Shown one piece after another: positions 40,380-49,934 of a stretch of 64,000 nucleotides of DNA (within the stretch, counting starts at the first letter, position 1; every line of letters starts with the position of its first letter). A model generated the notes under the pieces. The model ran no database searches, was not told the origin of the DNA, and was given only the letters and a program-made list of their open reading frames with translations. The stretch spans positions 1,302,001 to 1,366,000 of the forward strand of contig NZ_CP111108.1 of the NCBI RefSeq assembly GCF_026314295.1. Reading direction: 5' to 3'. Source of the stretch: Caproicibacterium sp. BJN0003 (lineage in GTDB: Bacteria; Bacillota; Clostridia; Oscillospirales; Acutalibacteraceae). A program made the translations under genes and the position numbers.

Positions 40380-40630
40380 AACACAATGAAAAAGTAAAGT
40401 AGCGACCTTAAAATACCCGTAAAGAGAGAATGCGTCACCCGGCTGAGAACGCATTTACCGGTAAAGTTCGCAAAGTTTCCCTTTGGAGTGGCTGTGCAGA
40501 ACCATTTATAAAATGAAGTAGGCACAGAACGGCAGACCCCGTTATCGGTCGTCAGAGTACAGAATCAGGGTGGTACCACGAAAGTTTTGCCTTCGTCCCT
40601 CTATTGGGGGATGAAGGCTTTTTATTTTTC
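40380..40630 (+). ncRNA. T-box riboswitch upstream of pheST
   Basis: A ~250-nt leader with the conserved T-box core AGGGTGGTACCACG (about 40567-40580), an upstream stem I region, and a terminator GCCTTCGTCCC / GGGGGATGAAGGC followed by TTTTTATTTTT (40589-40630). Uncharged tRNA paired to the specifier codon and the T-box stabilises the antiterminator, switching on pheST. Given the downstream genes, tRNA-Phe is the expected ligand; the specifier loop was not assigned by folding. Confidence 0.9.
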
Positions 40631-40660
40631 CGGTTCCAGCCTCAAGAAAGGATGTTATAG

Positions 40661-41686
40661 ATGATCAAAGAGGATTTAGAGGCAATCCGCCAAAAGGTAT
40701 CGGATGACCTCAAAGGAGTCAATGAGCAAAAGCCATTAGATGATCTGCGCGTAAAATACCTTGGCAAAAAAGGAGAACTCACCGCAATTCTGAAACAGAT
40801 GGGAAAGCTTTCTGCCGAAGAACGTCCTGCAGTTGGACAGAAAGCAAACGAGATTCGCTCTTTTATCGAATCAGAATTACAACAACGTTCTGCAGAATTA
40901 AAAAAACAAGAGCTTGCGCACCGTCTGGAGCATGAAGCAATCGATGTGACAATGCCTGGAAAACGTCAGGTACTTGGTGCCAAACACCCGCTCTCCATTG
41001 GCCTTGATGAAATTAAAGAAATTTTTGTCGGCATGGGGTTCGATATCGTAGATGGTCCCGAAGTGGAAACTGACTACTATAACTTTGAAGCACTCAATAT
41101 TCCTAAAAACCACCCAGCACGTGATACACAGGATACTTTTTACATCAACGAAAATATTCTGCTGCGTACCCAGACAAGCCCGGTACAGGTACGTGTGATG
41201 GAAAAACAAAAGCCCCCTATCCGCATTATCAGCCCCGGTCGCGTCTACCGCAGTGATGCAGTAGATGCCACTCATTCCCCTATCTTTCATCAGATTGAAG
41301 GATTGGTCGTCGATAAAGGCATCACTTTCGCCCACCTAAAGGGAACCCTTGAGACCTTCGTAAAACGTCTCTATGGAGAAGACAGCGTTGTGCGTTTTCG
41401 TCCCCACCACTTCCCCTTCACGGAGCCTTCCGCTGAAGTGGATGTCCAATGTTTTCACTGCCATGGTGAAGGCTGCCGTCTCTGTAAAGGAGAAGGCTGG
41501 ATTGAAATTCTGGGCTGTGGCATGGTCCATCCGAAAGTTTTGGCAAACTGCGGAATCGATCCGGAAGTTTATACCGGATTTGCTCTCGGGATGGGACTGG
41601 AGCGTGTTGTTATGCGTCGCTACCAAATCGACGATATGCGCCTGTTCTATGAAAACGACGTACGATTCTTAAAACAATTCGGTTGA
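40661..41686 (+). CDS. pheS: Phenylalanyl-tRNA synthetase alpha subunit
   Basis: A 341-residue class II synthetase subunit. A coiled-coil N-terminus (1-90) is followed by the catalytic core: motif 2 [44 protein letters not shown] and motif 3 [17 protein letters not shown] Cys pattern [16 protein letters not shown] may bind zinc. It forms an alpha2-beta2 enzyme with PheT, encoded 32 nt downstream. Confidence 0.97.
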   Translation: MIKEDLEAIRQKVSDDLKGVNEQKPLDDLRVKYLGKKGELTAILKQMGKLSAEERPAVGQKANEIRSFIESELQQRSAELKKQELAHRLEHEAIDVTMPGKRQVLGAKHPLSIGLDEIKEIFVGMGFDIVDGPEVETDYYNFEALNIPKNHPARDTQDTFYINENILLRTQTSPVQVRVMEKQKPPIRIISPGRVYRSDAVDATHSPIFHQIEGLVVDKGITFAHLKGTLETFVKRLYGEDSVVRFRPHHFPFTEPSAEVDVQCFHCHGEGCRLCKGEGWIEILGCGMVHPKVLANCGIDPEVYTGFALGMGLERVVMRRYQIDDMRLFYENDVRFLKQFG

Positions 41687-41718
41687 TCAACTTAGGATAG
41701 AAAGCGTGGTTAAAGCAT

Positions 41719-44109
41719 ATGAATTTATCAATGAGATGGCTTCAGGAGTTCGTAGATCTGCCAAAAATGAAATTACGAGACTTCACTGAGGCAATGACGC
41801 TCAGCGGAAGTAAAGTAGAAAGCTGGGAAACAGAAGGCGAAGATATCCAAAATGTTGTCGTGGGAAAGGTACTCTCTTTGGAGCGTCACCCAGACAGTGA
41901 TCACCTTTGGATTACGCAGGTCGATGTCGGTTCCGATGCACCAATTCAAATTGTAACCGGCGCACAGAATCTGAAAAAGGGAGATTTTGTTCCGGCAGCA
42001 CTCCACAATAGTCTTCTCCCCGGCGGAAAGAAAATTAAAAAAGGCAAACTGCGCGGTGCAGAATCAAACGGAATGCTTTGCTCTGTCGGCGAATTAGGAC
42101 TCACTGTTCATGATTTCCCGCACGCTATCGAAGACGGAATCATGGTTCTTACAGAAGAAGATGGCTGCAAGCTGGAACTTGGCATGCCGATTCAGAAAGC
42201 ACTCAATTTTAATGATACCATTGTCGAATTTGAAATTACCAACAATCGTCCGGACTGTTTTTCGATGATTGGACTTGCACGAGAAGCTGCCGCTACTTTC
42301 AATCTGCCGCTTAAAAAGCATAAGCCAATTGTAAAAGCAGGTGCTGGAGATTGCAGAAAACTTTTAGATGCAAAAATTGAAGCACCGGACCTTTGCTCCC
42401 TCTACTCCAACCGAATTGTCAAAAATGTTCGCGTGGCGCCCAGTCCTCTCTGGATGAGGGAACGTCTGCGTGCAATGGGGATCCGTCCAATCAATAACAT
42501 TGTGGATATTACAAACTATGTCATGATGGAATACGGCCAACCGATGCATGCCTTTGATCTGCGTTTTGTAAAAGACGGAAAGATTCATATCCGCCGTGCA
42601 AAAGCTGGAGAAAAGATTACAACGCTGGATGATGTAGAACACACACTGACCGAAAACCAGCTGATTATTGCCGACAGTGAAAAACCGATTGCAATTGCTG
42701 GTGTGATGGGCGGCGAATACAGCGGTATTATGGAAGACACCAATACAGTTGTTTTTGAATCCGCCTGTTTTAACGGTGCTTCCGTTCGTACCACTGCACG
42801 CGATCAAGGAATGCGCACAGATGCTTCTGCCCGCTATGAAAAGGGTCTTGATCCGCAAAACTGCCTGCCGGCTCTACAACGTGCCTGCGAATTGGTGGAA
42901 CTTTTAGATGCCGGAGATATCATGGATGGAATGATTGTGGACGACTGTTCCGATCATGAACCGCGCCGTATTCTTTTGGAAGTCGATTGGATCAATCGTT
43001 TTCTTGACACTGATATTTCAAAAGAAATGATGAAGAACATTCTGAAAAAGCTGGAATGCAAATTTGACGACGATACAATCATTGTTCCGTCCTTCCGCCC
43101 GGATTTACAGCACAAAGCAGATATTGCCGAAGAAATTGCAAGATTTTACGGATATAACAAAATTCCAGGAGCAGCTCTTCCCGGTGGAGCACAGGGAAAA
43201 TATACACCGGAACAGAAATTCCAGCAGAAGATTTCTAATACAATGCTTGCACTCGGTGCCAGCGAAATTATGACCTATTCTTTTATTTCACCTAAATATT
43301 ACGATAAAATTTTGATGCCTAAAGATGATTCTCTCCGCAAATCCATTACGATTTCCAATCCGCTGGGAGAAGACACCAGCATTATGCGTACCGTAGCACT
43401 TCCCAGTATGATGGAAACTTTGGCGCGCAATTACAACAACCGCAATGACAGTGCCTGCCTCTTCGAAATGGCCAGCGAATATATTCCTACAACAGAAAAT
43501 GAACTGCCTATCGAAAAAGCGACCTTGATTTGTGGCATGTACGGAGAAGATTATGATTTCTTTTCCTGCAAAGGGATTCTGGAAAGTCTGCTCTCCAGAC
43601 TCGGTATATATGACTGGGACATCAAAGCTTCCAAAGAAGAATACAGCTATCATCCTGGGCGCTGTGCTGTCTTAAGTATCGATGACAAACGCCTTGGCGT
43701 GATTGGCGAGCTTCACCCGAATGTAATGGAAAATTACGGAATCGGCGGGCGTGCATACAGCTTCAGTCTGGATGTTAAAATGCTCTATGAGGCCAGCCAA
43801 AAATCCATCACTTACCAGCCGCTGCCAAAGTTCCCTGCTGTCTCTCGAGATCTTGCACTTATCTGCAACGCTGATATTCCTGTTCTTGTTCTTGAAAAAG
43901 CAATTAAGAAAGGCTCCGGCAATCTGCTGGAACATATCGAACTATTTGATGTTTACCGCGGTGAACAAATTGCTTTTGGTAAAAAGAGTGTTGCTTTCAG
44001 AATCATTTTGCGCTCTGCAGATGAGACTTTGACAGAAGAGCGCGTAAATTCCGCCATCAAGAAGGTAATTGCCGAACTTGAGAAATTTGGTGCCACTTTG
44101 CGTGCTTAA
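41719..44109 (+). CDS. pheT: Phenylalanyl-tRNA synthetase beta subunit
   Basis: A 796-residue subunit. An N-terminal tRNA-binding EMAP domain (about 40-150; [20 protein letters not shown]), the B3/B4 editing domain (about 210-370), B5 (about 400-470; [12 protein letters not shown]), the catalytic-like core and a C-terminal FDX-ACB anticodon domain (about 700-796; [15 protein letters not shown]) are in the usual order. Controlled with pheS by the T-box. Confidence 0.97.
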   Translation: MNLSMRWLQEFVDLPKMKLRDFTEAMTLSGSKVESWETEGEDIQNVVVGKVLSLERHPDSDHLWITQVDVGSDAPIQIVTGAQNLKKGDFVPAALHNSLLPGGKKIKKGKLRGAESNGMLCSVGELGLTVHDFPHAIEDGIMVLTEEDGCKLELGMPIQKALNFNDTIVEFEITNNRPDCFSMIGLAREAAATFNLPLKKHKPIVKAGAGDCRKLLDAKIEAPDLCSLYSNRIVKNVRVAPSPLWMRERLRAMGIRPINNIVDITNYVMMEYGQPMHAFDLRFVKDGKIHIRRAKAGEKITTLDDVEHTLTENQLIIADSEKPIAIAGVMGGEYSGIMEDTNTVVFESACFNGASVRTTARDQGMRTDASARYEKGLDPQNCLPALQRACELVELLDAGDIMDGMIVDDCSDHEPRRILLEVDWINRFLDTDISKEMMKNILKKLECKFDDDTIIVPSFRPDLQHKADIAEEIARFYGYNKIPGAALPGGAQGKYTPEQKFQQKISNTMLALGASEIMTYSFISPKYYDKILMPKDDSLRKSITISNPLGEDTSIMRTVALPSMMETLARNYNNRNDSACLFEMASEYIPTTENELPIEKATLICGMYGEDYDFFSCKGILESLLSRLGIYDWDIKASKEEYSYHPGRCAVLSIDDKRLGVIGELHPNVMENYGIGGRAYSFSLDVKMLYEASQKSITYQPLPKFPAVSRDLALICNADIPVLVLEKAIKKGSGNLLEHIELFDVYRGEQIAFGKKSVAFRIILRSADETLTEERVNSAIKKVIAELEKFGATLRA

Positions 44110-44216
44110 TCCTGCTGTTTTTAGGTAATAATTCTCCACATATCCAATTTTTCGGATTTTATCCTTGCAAAAAAGGATGGCTTGTTGTATCATTTAATTC
44201 ATTGGAGGTGTTTTCC

Positions 44217-44462
44217 ATGTTGGATAAGACGATGACCTTTTCTATTGGGTCTGATCGCGAACAGGATATCCGTCAGGTCCTTACTGCTGTTTACTCAGCA
44301 ATGAAGGAAAAAGGATACAATCCCATCAACCAGCTAGTGGGTTACATTCTTTCGGAAGATCCTACCTATATCACTACCCATAATAACGCACGGAGTCTTA
44401 TACGCAGAATTGACCGAGATGAATTATTACAGGTATTGCTTAAATCATACCTTAATGTATAA
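44217..44462 (+). CDS. ireB: IreB-family regulatory phosphoprotein (UPF0297)
   Basis: An 81-residue protein. ATG 44217 follows GGAGGTG; an in-frame codon at 44202 lacks a site. [38 protein letters not shown] family sequence is clear ([17 protein letters not shown]). In Enterococcus IreB is phosphorylated by the PASTA kinase IreK on N-terminal threonines; the N-terminus here has Thr at positions 5 and 7. It influences cephalosporin resistance and cell-wall metabolism there. In many Firmicutes it precedes ruvX; here an unrelated small gene follows. Confidence 0.9.
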   Translation: MLDKTMTFSIGSDREQDIRQVLTAVYSAMKEKGYNPINQLVGYILSEDPTYITTHNNARSLIRRIDRDELLQVLLKSYLNV

Positions 44463-44476
44463 AAGGAGGGACGCGA

Positions 44477-44776
44477 ATGAGCGAACCAAAAGAAATGAAT
44501 TTTCCAACCTATAAAGGAAAGCCACTTGTCCGCAGCGGCGACGTCCTTTATTATGGTGATATGAAGGATCCCTATGTCTGCCGTTTAGAAATCAAGAGCA
44601 AAAGGAAAGTTCAGGACATGGAAATTGCAGACAAGGTCTTTATTCAGTTAATGTCTACCGATCCGACGGTTCATACACGCAAGCAAATTATAAAAAGCAG
44701 TGAGAAAAACGGTTTATATCTTGCTTTGGACATTGCTGATGCATGGCTGTCCCGTGCCTTAACTGAAGGCGTTTGA
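44477..44776 (+). CDS. Small conserved-looking hypothetical protein
   Basis: A 99-residue soluble protein, ATG 44477 with AAGGAGG upstream, 14 nt after ireB. It begins MSEPKEMNFPTYKGKPLVR and has GDVLYYGDMKDPYVCRLEI and KVFIQLMSTDPTVHTRKQI. The length and well-formed start support a real gene, but I do not recognise the family. A conserved partner of ireB is possible from position alone. Confidence 0.7.
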   Translation: MSEPKEMNFPTYKGKPLVRSGDVLYYGDMKDPYVCRLEIKSKRKVQDMEIADKVFIQLMSTDPTVHTRKQIIKSSEKNGLYLALDIADAWLSRALTEGV

Positions 44777-44794
44777 TTTTTACTGACAATGAAA

Positions 44795-44841
44795 AGAATG
44801 ACCTCAATGGTTTTTTAAACGCATTGAGGTCATTCTTTTTT
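44795..44841 (+). terminator. Terminator after ireB operon
   Basis: Perfect 14-bp stem GAATGACCTCAATG / CATTGAGGTCATTC, then TTTTTT. It is 19 nt past the stop of the 44477 gene. Confidence 0.93.
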
Positions 44842-44920
44842 ATATTATCTTACTCTTTTTTTGATGATTTTTAGCACCAAGATGTTCCATATCTACCTTA
44901 CTGACTTCTCATCATTGTTT

Positions 44921-46267
44921 TTATATTTTCTGGGAAGCAGCGATCGAACGCTGTTCCTCTTTTTCCTTTGTCCCATTATAAACATCTTCCTGTAGCAGCC
45001 CTTCTGTCTTTGCCACCAATACCGCAGATTCCGCAGCTCCAACTACGTTTGTCGCAGTCCTCGCCATATCTACAATCATAGAGATCGGTGAAAGCAGTAC
45101 AATCATCTCTATCGGAAGTCCAGCTGCCGCAAATAAAGCAGTCGCAGTAATCGTCGCTGTACCAGGTACCCCGACCGTTCCAATAGATACAACCAATGCA
45201 AGAACAATCAAAAAAGCATATTGTACCGGTGTATAAGAAATTCCCAGAACATTGATGCTAAAGACAGCGAGTAATACCGGCCAAATTCCTGCGCAACCGG
45301 GCATACCGAGATTGGCCCCAAGTCCCGCTGTAAAAGACGCCACATCTTCATTGACACCCAATTTTTTCGTTAACTGACGAACAGTAACTGGGATTGTTCC
45401 AATACTGCTCTCAGAAGTAAAAGCTACCACAGCAGCCGGAGCAATTCCTTTTAAGAAAAAAATTGGGTTTAATTTTGCAACAAAGCGAATGAAAAAGCTC
45501 TCCACTCCAAAGAGCTGCACTGCGCACAAAGCATAGGCAAGTACCAAAATCCCCAGAAGCGGCAATAAATCCGCAACGCTGCTCTTTCCAACTGCCCGTG
45601 CGATTAATGCAAGCACTGCATACGGTGTAAACTCCATGATCCAAGAAACTGCCTGCCCCATCACTTTATTTCCTGCATCTATGAATGTTTTAAATGGTTT
45701 AATATTTTCCTGCGTTTTCACTGCATGATTATACGCCACCGCAACGATAATTGCAAAAACCACAATCGGCACCACTGCGCCGCTGCTCCACTGCGAAGCA
45801 AGGTTCTGTGGGAAAAGAGAAACCAGTGTATCAAGAAAATTTGGTACCTCCTTTGCTTTATAATCCGTAACAGTTTCATAGGTAAAACCCGTGCCGATTT
45901 TCAAAGACACCGCAGCAATCAATGTAATCACACTAGCTGTTAATGTATTCAACAGCAAAAACAAAACAGATTTTAACCCAATCTTTTTTAGATGAATTGA
46001 ATCTCCAAGATTTGTAATACTTGAAATAATACTAAAAAGAAGCAGCGGAACCACCATTGCTGAAATTACATGTGTATAAATCGTACCGAATACCGCGACA
46101 TAGGTATAGTTCTCTTTAAATAGAATCCCGACAACAATTCCAAATCCAGTTCCTAACAAAGTGAGAATTCCAAAATCAAGATGTTTCTTTTTATCCAAAA
46201 AATATAAAACTCCAAAAAAGACAAGTGTCAGCGCTAAAGCACCCAGCGCCAAATAATTAATTTGCAT
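44921..46267 (-). CDS. Dicarboxylate/amino acid:cation symporter (DAACS), cystine-transporter-like
   Basis: A 448-residue sodium- or proton-coupled symporter with about 8 helices and two re-entrant loops. Family motifs: SAMVVPLLLFSIISSITNL, SESSIGTIPVT (hairpin 1), GANLGMPGCAGIWPVLLAVF and VGVPGTATITATAL (hairpin 2). The GCAG-(I/L)-(W/Y)-P segment resembles TcyP/YdjN-type cystine carriers more than glutamate or C4-dicarboxylate carriers. Support for a sulfur substrate also comes from the leader: a 32-codon ORF with five Cys codons and a terminator separate the promoter from this gene. AGAAGGAG is the ribosome site. Cystine uptake is the best guess, not proven. Confidence 0.85.
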   Translation of the reverse strand: MQINYLALGALALTLVFFGVLYFLDKKKHLDFGILTLLGTGFGIVVGILFKENYTYVAVFGTIYTHVISAMVVPLLLFSIISSITNLGDSIHLKKIGLKSVLFLLLNTLTASVITLIAAVSLKIGTGFTYETVTDYKAKEVPNFLDTLVSLFPQNLASQWSSGAVVPIVVFAIIVAVAYNHAVKTQENIKPFKTFIDAGNKVMGQAVSWIMEFTPYAVLALIARAVGKSSVADLLPLLGILVLAYALCAVQLFGVESFFIRFVAKLNPIFFLKGIAPAAVVAFTSESSIGTIPVTVRQLTKKLGVNEDVASFTAGLGANLGMPGCAGIWPVLLAVFSINVLGISYTPVQYAFLIVLALVVSIGTVGVPGTATITATALFAAAGLPIEMIVLLSPISMIVDMARTATNVVGAAESAVLVAKTEGLLQEDVYNGTKEKEEQRSIAASQKI

Positions 46268-46300
46268 ATTTCTTTTCTCCTTCTAAATATAAAATATCAT

Positions 46301-46335
46301 AAAAAATCCGGGTAATTGTCTTTCACAATTCCCGG
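46301..46335 (-). terminator. Attenuator-type terminator between leader ORF and symporter
   Basis: Minus strand CCGGGAATTGT, GAAAG loop, ACAATT-A-CCCGG (one bulged A), then ATTTTTT. It lies 43 nt after the leader-ORF stop and 33 nt before the symporter start, so it must be bypassed for the symporter to be expressed. This is the classic position for transcription attenuation. Confidence 0.8.
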
Positions 46336-46378
46336 GAATCCAATCATTATGGTCAAAAGCCTGTAAGTATCAAAGGAT

Positions 46379-46477
46379 TTAGTCTTCTATCAACACGCAG
46401 TCGTTTGTTCCATAAAATTCCCGTAAACACAGCATTCGACAACATTGGTTTTTACACATTAATTTAAAGGCCTTCAT
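46379..46477 (-). CDS. Cysteine-rich leader peptide (32 aa)
   Basis: An ORF too short for routine calling: ATG 46477 with GGAGG 8 nt upstream (AAAAGGAGGG), stop TAA at 46381-46379. The peptide has five Cys among 32 residues (positions 8, 12, 13, 17 and 27), including one CC pair, compared with a usual bacterial frequency near 1 percent. It begins MKAFKLMCKNQCCRMLC and ends CVLIED. It sits between a near-perfect promoter and an intrinsic terminator ahead of a cystine-type symporter. The simplest reading is that ribosome stalling at Cys codons, when Cys-tRNA is scarce, changes RNA folding and lets transcription through. Confidence 0.75.
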   Translation of the reverse strand: MKAFKLMCKNQCCRMLCLREFYGTNDCVLIED

Positions 46478-46525
46478 TAGGGGTCCCTCCTTTTATTTTC
46501 ATATTAATTCTATATGTTTAATATG

Positions 46526-46553
46526 ATTATAACACACAATAAATGCCTGTCAA
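46526..46553 (-). promoter_or_regulatory. Promoter of the leader ORF-symporter transcript
   Basis: Minus strand TTGACA (46553-46548), 16-nt spacer, TATAAT (46531-46526): both hexamers are perfect consensus. Strong initiation with a downstream terminator fits attenuation control. Confidence 0.88.
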
Positions 46554-46580
46554 CCTCTTCTAAAAAATTTCAGCAAAAAA

Positions 46581-46618
46581 TAAAAGCTGGCATCGCTTTT
46601 TAAGCAATGTCAGCTTTT
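46581..46618 (-). terminator. Terminator of the purine operon
   Basis: AAAAGCTGGCATCGCTT / AAGCAATGTCAGCTTTT hairpin with a 3-nt loop; on the minus strand TTTTATTTTTTG follows. It lies 90 nt past the purD stop. Confidence 0.85.
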
Positions 46619-46708
46619 CTAAATGAATAATATTTTATGACAAAATTATTCTTTATCATCCAATTAAAAGGTAATCGGCAAAATCTGCTAAGATTGATGG
46701 AAAATTAC

Positions 46709-47977
46709 TCAGTTACGCAATTTACCAATATCATGGCGAAACTGAACACCTTTCCAAGAAATTTTATCTACTGCCGCATAGGCCTTTTTCAAAGCTTCTT
46801 CCAATGTACTGCCGGTACAGGTAATCCCCAGCACACGGCCACCATTGGTATAAAACTTTCCGCCCTGATATTTGGTTCCGGCATGATAAACCGTTGCGCC
46901 TTCGACTTGTCCCTTACTGTCCAGTCCATGAATTTCGAGCCCTTTTTCATAGCTGCCCGGATATCCGCCGCTTGCCATCACAACACAAGCTGCAGCACCA
47001 TCTTTCCACTCGATTTCCATCTGATCCAGTGTTCCGTTAATAGTTGCCTCAAAAATATCTACCAAATCTGTTTTTAGACGTGGCAGCACAACCTGCGTTT
47101 CCGGATCACCAAAGCGAGAATTATACTCAATTACTTTTGGTCCGTCCGGTGTCAGCATCAAACCAAAATAGAGGCATCCTTTAAATGGTCTGCCCTCTTC
47201 ATTCATTGCTTCCAGTGTAGGCAGAAAAATTGTTTTCATACACACATCTGCAATTTCATCCGTATAATAAGGATTCGGGCTGATTGTCCCCATTCCGCCG
47301 GTATTCTTGCCCTGATCATTATCCAAAGCGCGCTTATGATCTTTGCTGCTGACCATCGGCTTTAACGTTTTTCCATCCGTAAAAGCCAAAACGCTGACTT
47401 CTGGTCCTGTTAGAAATTCTTCTACAACGACTCGATTCCCGGAAGCGCCGAAAATTTTATCTTCCATAATGGACTTAATTCCGTCTCTCGCTTCCTCAAG
47501 ATTCTGACAGATCAAAACACCTTTTCCGAGTGCAAGGCCGTCTGCTTTAATGACAACAGGAAAACGATTTTGCTCTTTGATAAAGCCAAAAACTTTCTGC
47601 GGATCATCAAACACCCGATAATCCGCTGTCGGAATATGATATTTTTTCATCAGCCCTTTACTGAATACTTTGCTTGCCTCAATCTGTGCAGCTTTCCCGC
47701 TGGGGCCAAAAGCCGGAATTCCTGCTTTTTCCAAAACATCGACCATACCGGCCGCAAGCGGATCGTCTGGAGTCACGCAAACAAGGTCGATCTGATGATC
47801 TTTTGCCCATTTAGACACCCCTGCTAAATCCGCAGGAGACAAATCTACATTTTCAGCATCACAGCCGATTCCACCATTTCCCGGAGCACAGTAAACCTTT
47901 TCTGCCTTCGGGCTTTCCAACAGTTTCCGTACAACGGCATGTTCCCGGCCGCCGCCGCCGATTACTAAAATTTTCAT
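46709..47977 (-). CDS. purD: Phosphoribosylamine--glycine ligase
   Basis: A 422-residue ATP-grasp enzyme (GAR synthetase). ATG 47977 gives the standard start MKILVIGGGGREHAV; GGAGG is 11 nt upstream. VCVTPDDPLAAGMVD, VVIKADGLALGKGV and EYNSRFGDPETQVVLPRL are intact. Last gene of the purE-M-N-O-H-D operon, 27 nt after the formyltransferase. Confidence 0.96.
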   Translation of the reverse strand: MKILVIGGGGREHAVVRKLLESPKAEKVYCAPGNGGIGCDAENVDLSPADLAGVSKWAKDHQIDLVCVTPDDPLAAGMVDVLEKAGIPAFGPSGKAAQIEASKVFSKGLMKKYHIPTADYRVFDDPQKVFGFIKEQNRFPVVIKADGLALGKGVLICQNLEEARDGIKSIMEDKIFGASGNRVVVEEFLTGPEVSVLAFTDGKTLKPMVSSKDHKRALDNDQGKNTGGMGTISPNPYYTDEIADVCMKTIFLPTLEAMNEEGRPFKGCLYFGLMLTPDGPKVIEYNSRFGDPETQVVLPRLKTDLVDIFEATINGTLDQMEIEWKDGAAACVVMASGGYPGSYEKGLEIHGLDSKGQVEGATVYHAGTKYQGGKFYTNGGRVLGITCTGSTLEEALKKAYAAVDKISWKGVQFRHDIGKLRN

Positions 47978-48004
47978 CAGAAAATTATCCTCCATAAAAG
48001 CCAA

Positions 48005-49177
48005 TCAATGATGGAATAAACGCATTCCGGTAAAGGCCATCACCATTCCATACTTATCACAGGTACTGATAACATGATCATCACGGATAGATCCGCCAGG
48101 CTGTGCCACATACTGAACACCGGATTTATGAGCGCGTTCAATATTATCGCCAAATGGGAAAAATGCATCACTGCCCAAAGTAACCCCATTGAGCTTTTTC
48201 AGCCATTCTTTCTTTTCTTCTGCAGTAAAAGGCTCCGGACGAGTCTTAAAGCGCTGCTGCCATTCGCCGTCGCGCAGAACATCATCATACTCATCACTGA
48301 TATAAACATCGATCGTATTATCGCGATCCGGACGACGAATTCCATCCACAAAGGGAAGCGCCAGCACCTTCGGATGCTGACGAAGCCACCAAACATCCGC
48401 TTTATTTCCCGCGAGACGTGTGCAGTGAATTCGGCTCTGCTGTCCAGCCCCTACTCCAATCGTTTTACCATTTTTTACATAGCAGACTGAATTACTCTGT
48501 GTATATTTAAGAGCAATCAGAGCAACCATCATATCTCGCTTTGCTGCATCAGGCAACTCTTTGTTTTTGGTTACGATATTCTGAAGAAGATCTTCGTCAA
48601 TCTTAAAGTTATTTCTTCCCTGCTCAAAAGTAACACCAAAAACATCCTTACGCTCAATTGGAGCAGGCTGATAAGCTGGATCAATTTCTACGACATTATA
48701 GCTTCCCTTGCGCTTGGTTTTTAAAATTTCAAGCGCTTCTTTTGTATAACCTGGTGCAATGATTCCATCGGAAACTTCCCGTTTGAGAAGTGTTGCCGTC
48801 TGTGCATCACAGACATCCGAGAGCGCCGCCCAATCGCCATAAGAAGACATCCGGTCTGCTCCACGCGCCATTGCATAAGCACTGGCAATCGGAGAAAGCT
48901 CCAGATCATCTACAAAATAAATTTTCTTCAACGTCTCACTCATCGGGACAGCGACTGCCGCACCGGCAGGACTGACATGCTTAAAAGACGCAGCTGCCGG
49001 AAGCCCTGTTGCCCCTTTTAGCTCTTTAACAAGCTGCCATGAGTTCAGTGCATCCAGAAAATTAATATATCCGGGGCGTCCGTTCAACACCTTAACAGGC
49101 AGTTCTCCTTCCTTCATAAAAATTTTGGAAGGTTTCTGATTCGGATTACAGCCATATTTTAGTTCCAGTTCACGCAT
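48005..49177 (-). CDS. Stand-alone AICAR formyltransferase (PurH C-domain type)
   Basis: A 390-residue protein corresponding to the AICAR transformylase half of PurH only; normal bifunctional PurH is about 510 residues with an N-terminal IMP cyclohydrolase domain that is missing here. It starts MRELELKYGCNPNQKPSKIF. Key segments are SFKHVSPAGAAVA, KYTQSNSVCYVKNG and LGSDAFFPFGDNIERA. It formylates AICAR with 10-formyl-THF; ring closure is then carried out by the PurO-like enzyme encoded just upstream, whose last 8 nt overlap this start. Confidence 0.92.
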   Translation of the reverse strand: MRELELKYGCNPNQKPSKIFMKEGELPVKVLNGRPGYINFLDALNSWQLVKELKGATGLPAAASFKHVSPAGAAVAVPMSETLKKIYFVDDLELSPIASAYAMARGADRMSSYGDWAALSDVCDAQTATLLKREVSDGIIAPGYTKEALEILKTKRKGSYNVVEIDPAYQPAPIERKDVFGVTFEQGRNNFKIDEDLLQNIVTKNKELPDAAKRDMMVALIALKYTQSNSVCYVKNGKTIGVGAGQQSRIHCTRLAGNKADVWWLRQHPKVLALPFVDGIRRPDRDNTIDVYISDEYDDVLRDGEWQQRFKTRPEPFTAEEKKEWLKKLNGVTLGSDAFFPFGDNIERAHKSGVQYVAQPGGSIRDDHVISTCDKYGMVMAFTGMRLFHH

Positions 49178-49934
49178 GGCAAGATTCCTCCGTTTCTAAA
49201 TTTGTCATACTTTCTTTTGAAAGTTTTGTGTTTCCGTTTTTATTATAGATACAGCTTTTGGTCTTTCCCGTTTTTAAATCAATAAAGCGAGTAAAAAGAG
49301 AAACTTTATTATCGGAATTCAAATGGTTCCAAACTGTTTCGGTAAACGTATCCAGACCGCCTGGCAGCGTCACCAGAGTCGGCTCTCCCTCAAAGCTTGG
49401 AAGCGGATTTCCATTTCCGACATAGGTATGAATATACCGTCCCTCTCCCGCTTTTGGGTTTTCATAATCGTAAAAATAGCGCAGCGTTGTGCTTTCGTCA
49501 TTGCGGTCACTCTTTAAAATAGACAGACAAAAATCCCCGTTCGGCAGCACAATACCACTGACACGCGGGGTAAAATTCGGACCATCCGGTTCAAAAGTAC
49601 GGGTACGCAATGCATCGACAAATCCTTTTCCGTCTTTCAAAAAATCATAAACTGTATCCGTCTGATCGCCGTTTGTAACGATCGTTTTTCCTTTTAATAC
49701 GCGAACCGGCGAATAAATAATCAATGACGGATCCACTAATTTTGCAGGATCAAATGCCTTTGTACGAATTCCGTCTCCCTTCCATTCAAAGACACGGTTC
49801 CGGCTGTTTTCACTGCGGCCCATAATAAAATAAGCAATCACCGCATAACGATTATTTTCGCTGCGGCCCAAAATAATCCCTCGGCCGGGATAAGAGGAAG
49901 AACTCAATTCTTCTGATAAATCACAAAGCTTCAT
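49170..49934 (-). CDS. purO: PurO-type IMP cyclohydrolase
   Basis: A 254-residue protein of the archaeal-type IMP cyclohydrolase family. YPGRGIILGRSENNRYAVIAYFIMGRSENSRNRVF, GDQTDTVYDFL and TFEPDGPNFTPRVSG are characteristic stretches. It closes FAICAR to IMP, replacing the missing cyclohydrolase domain of PurH. It overlaps purN (4 nt) and the formyltransferase gene (8 nt), so the three are tightly coupled. The pairing with a stand-alone formyltransferase next door makes the assignment strong. Confidence 0.88.
   Translation of the reverse strand: MKLCDLSEELSSSSYPGRGIILGRSENNRYAVIAYFIMGRSENSRNRVFEWKGDGIRTKAFDPAKLVDPSLIIYSPVRVLKGKTIVTNGDQTDTVYDFLKDGKGFVDALRTRTFEPDGPNFTPRVSGIVLPNGDFCLSILKSDRNDESTTLRYFYDYENPKAGEGRYIHTYVGNGNPLPSFEGEPTLVTLPGGLDTFTETVWNHLNSDNKVSLFTRFIDLKTGKTKSCIYNKNGNTKLSKESMTNLETEESCHA

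Noticed and set aside
40271..40525. Reverse-strand frame across the pheST leader
   Set aside because: It covers the promoter and T-box RNA and has no gene features.
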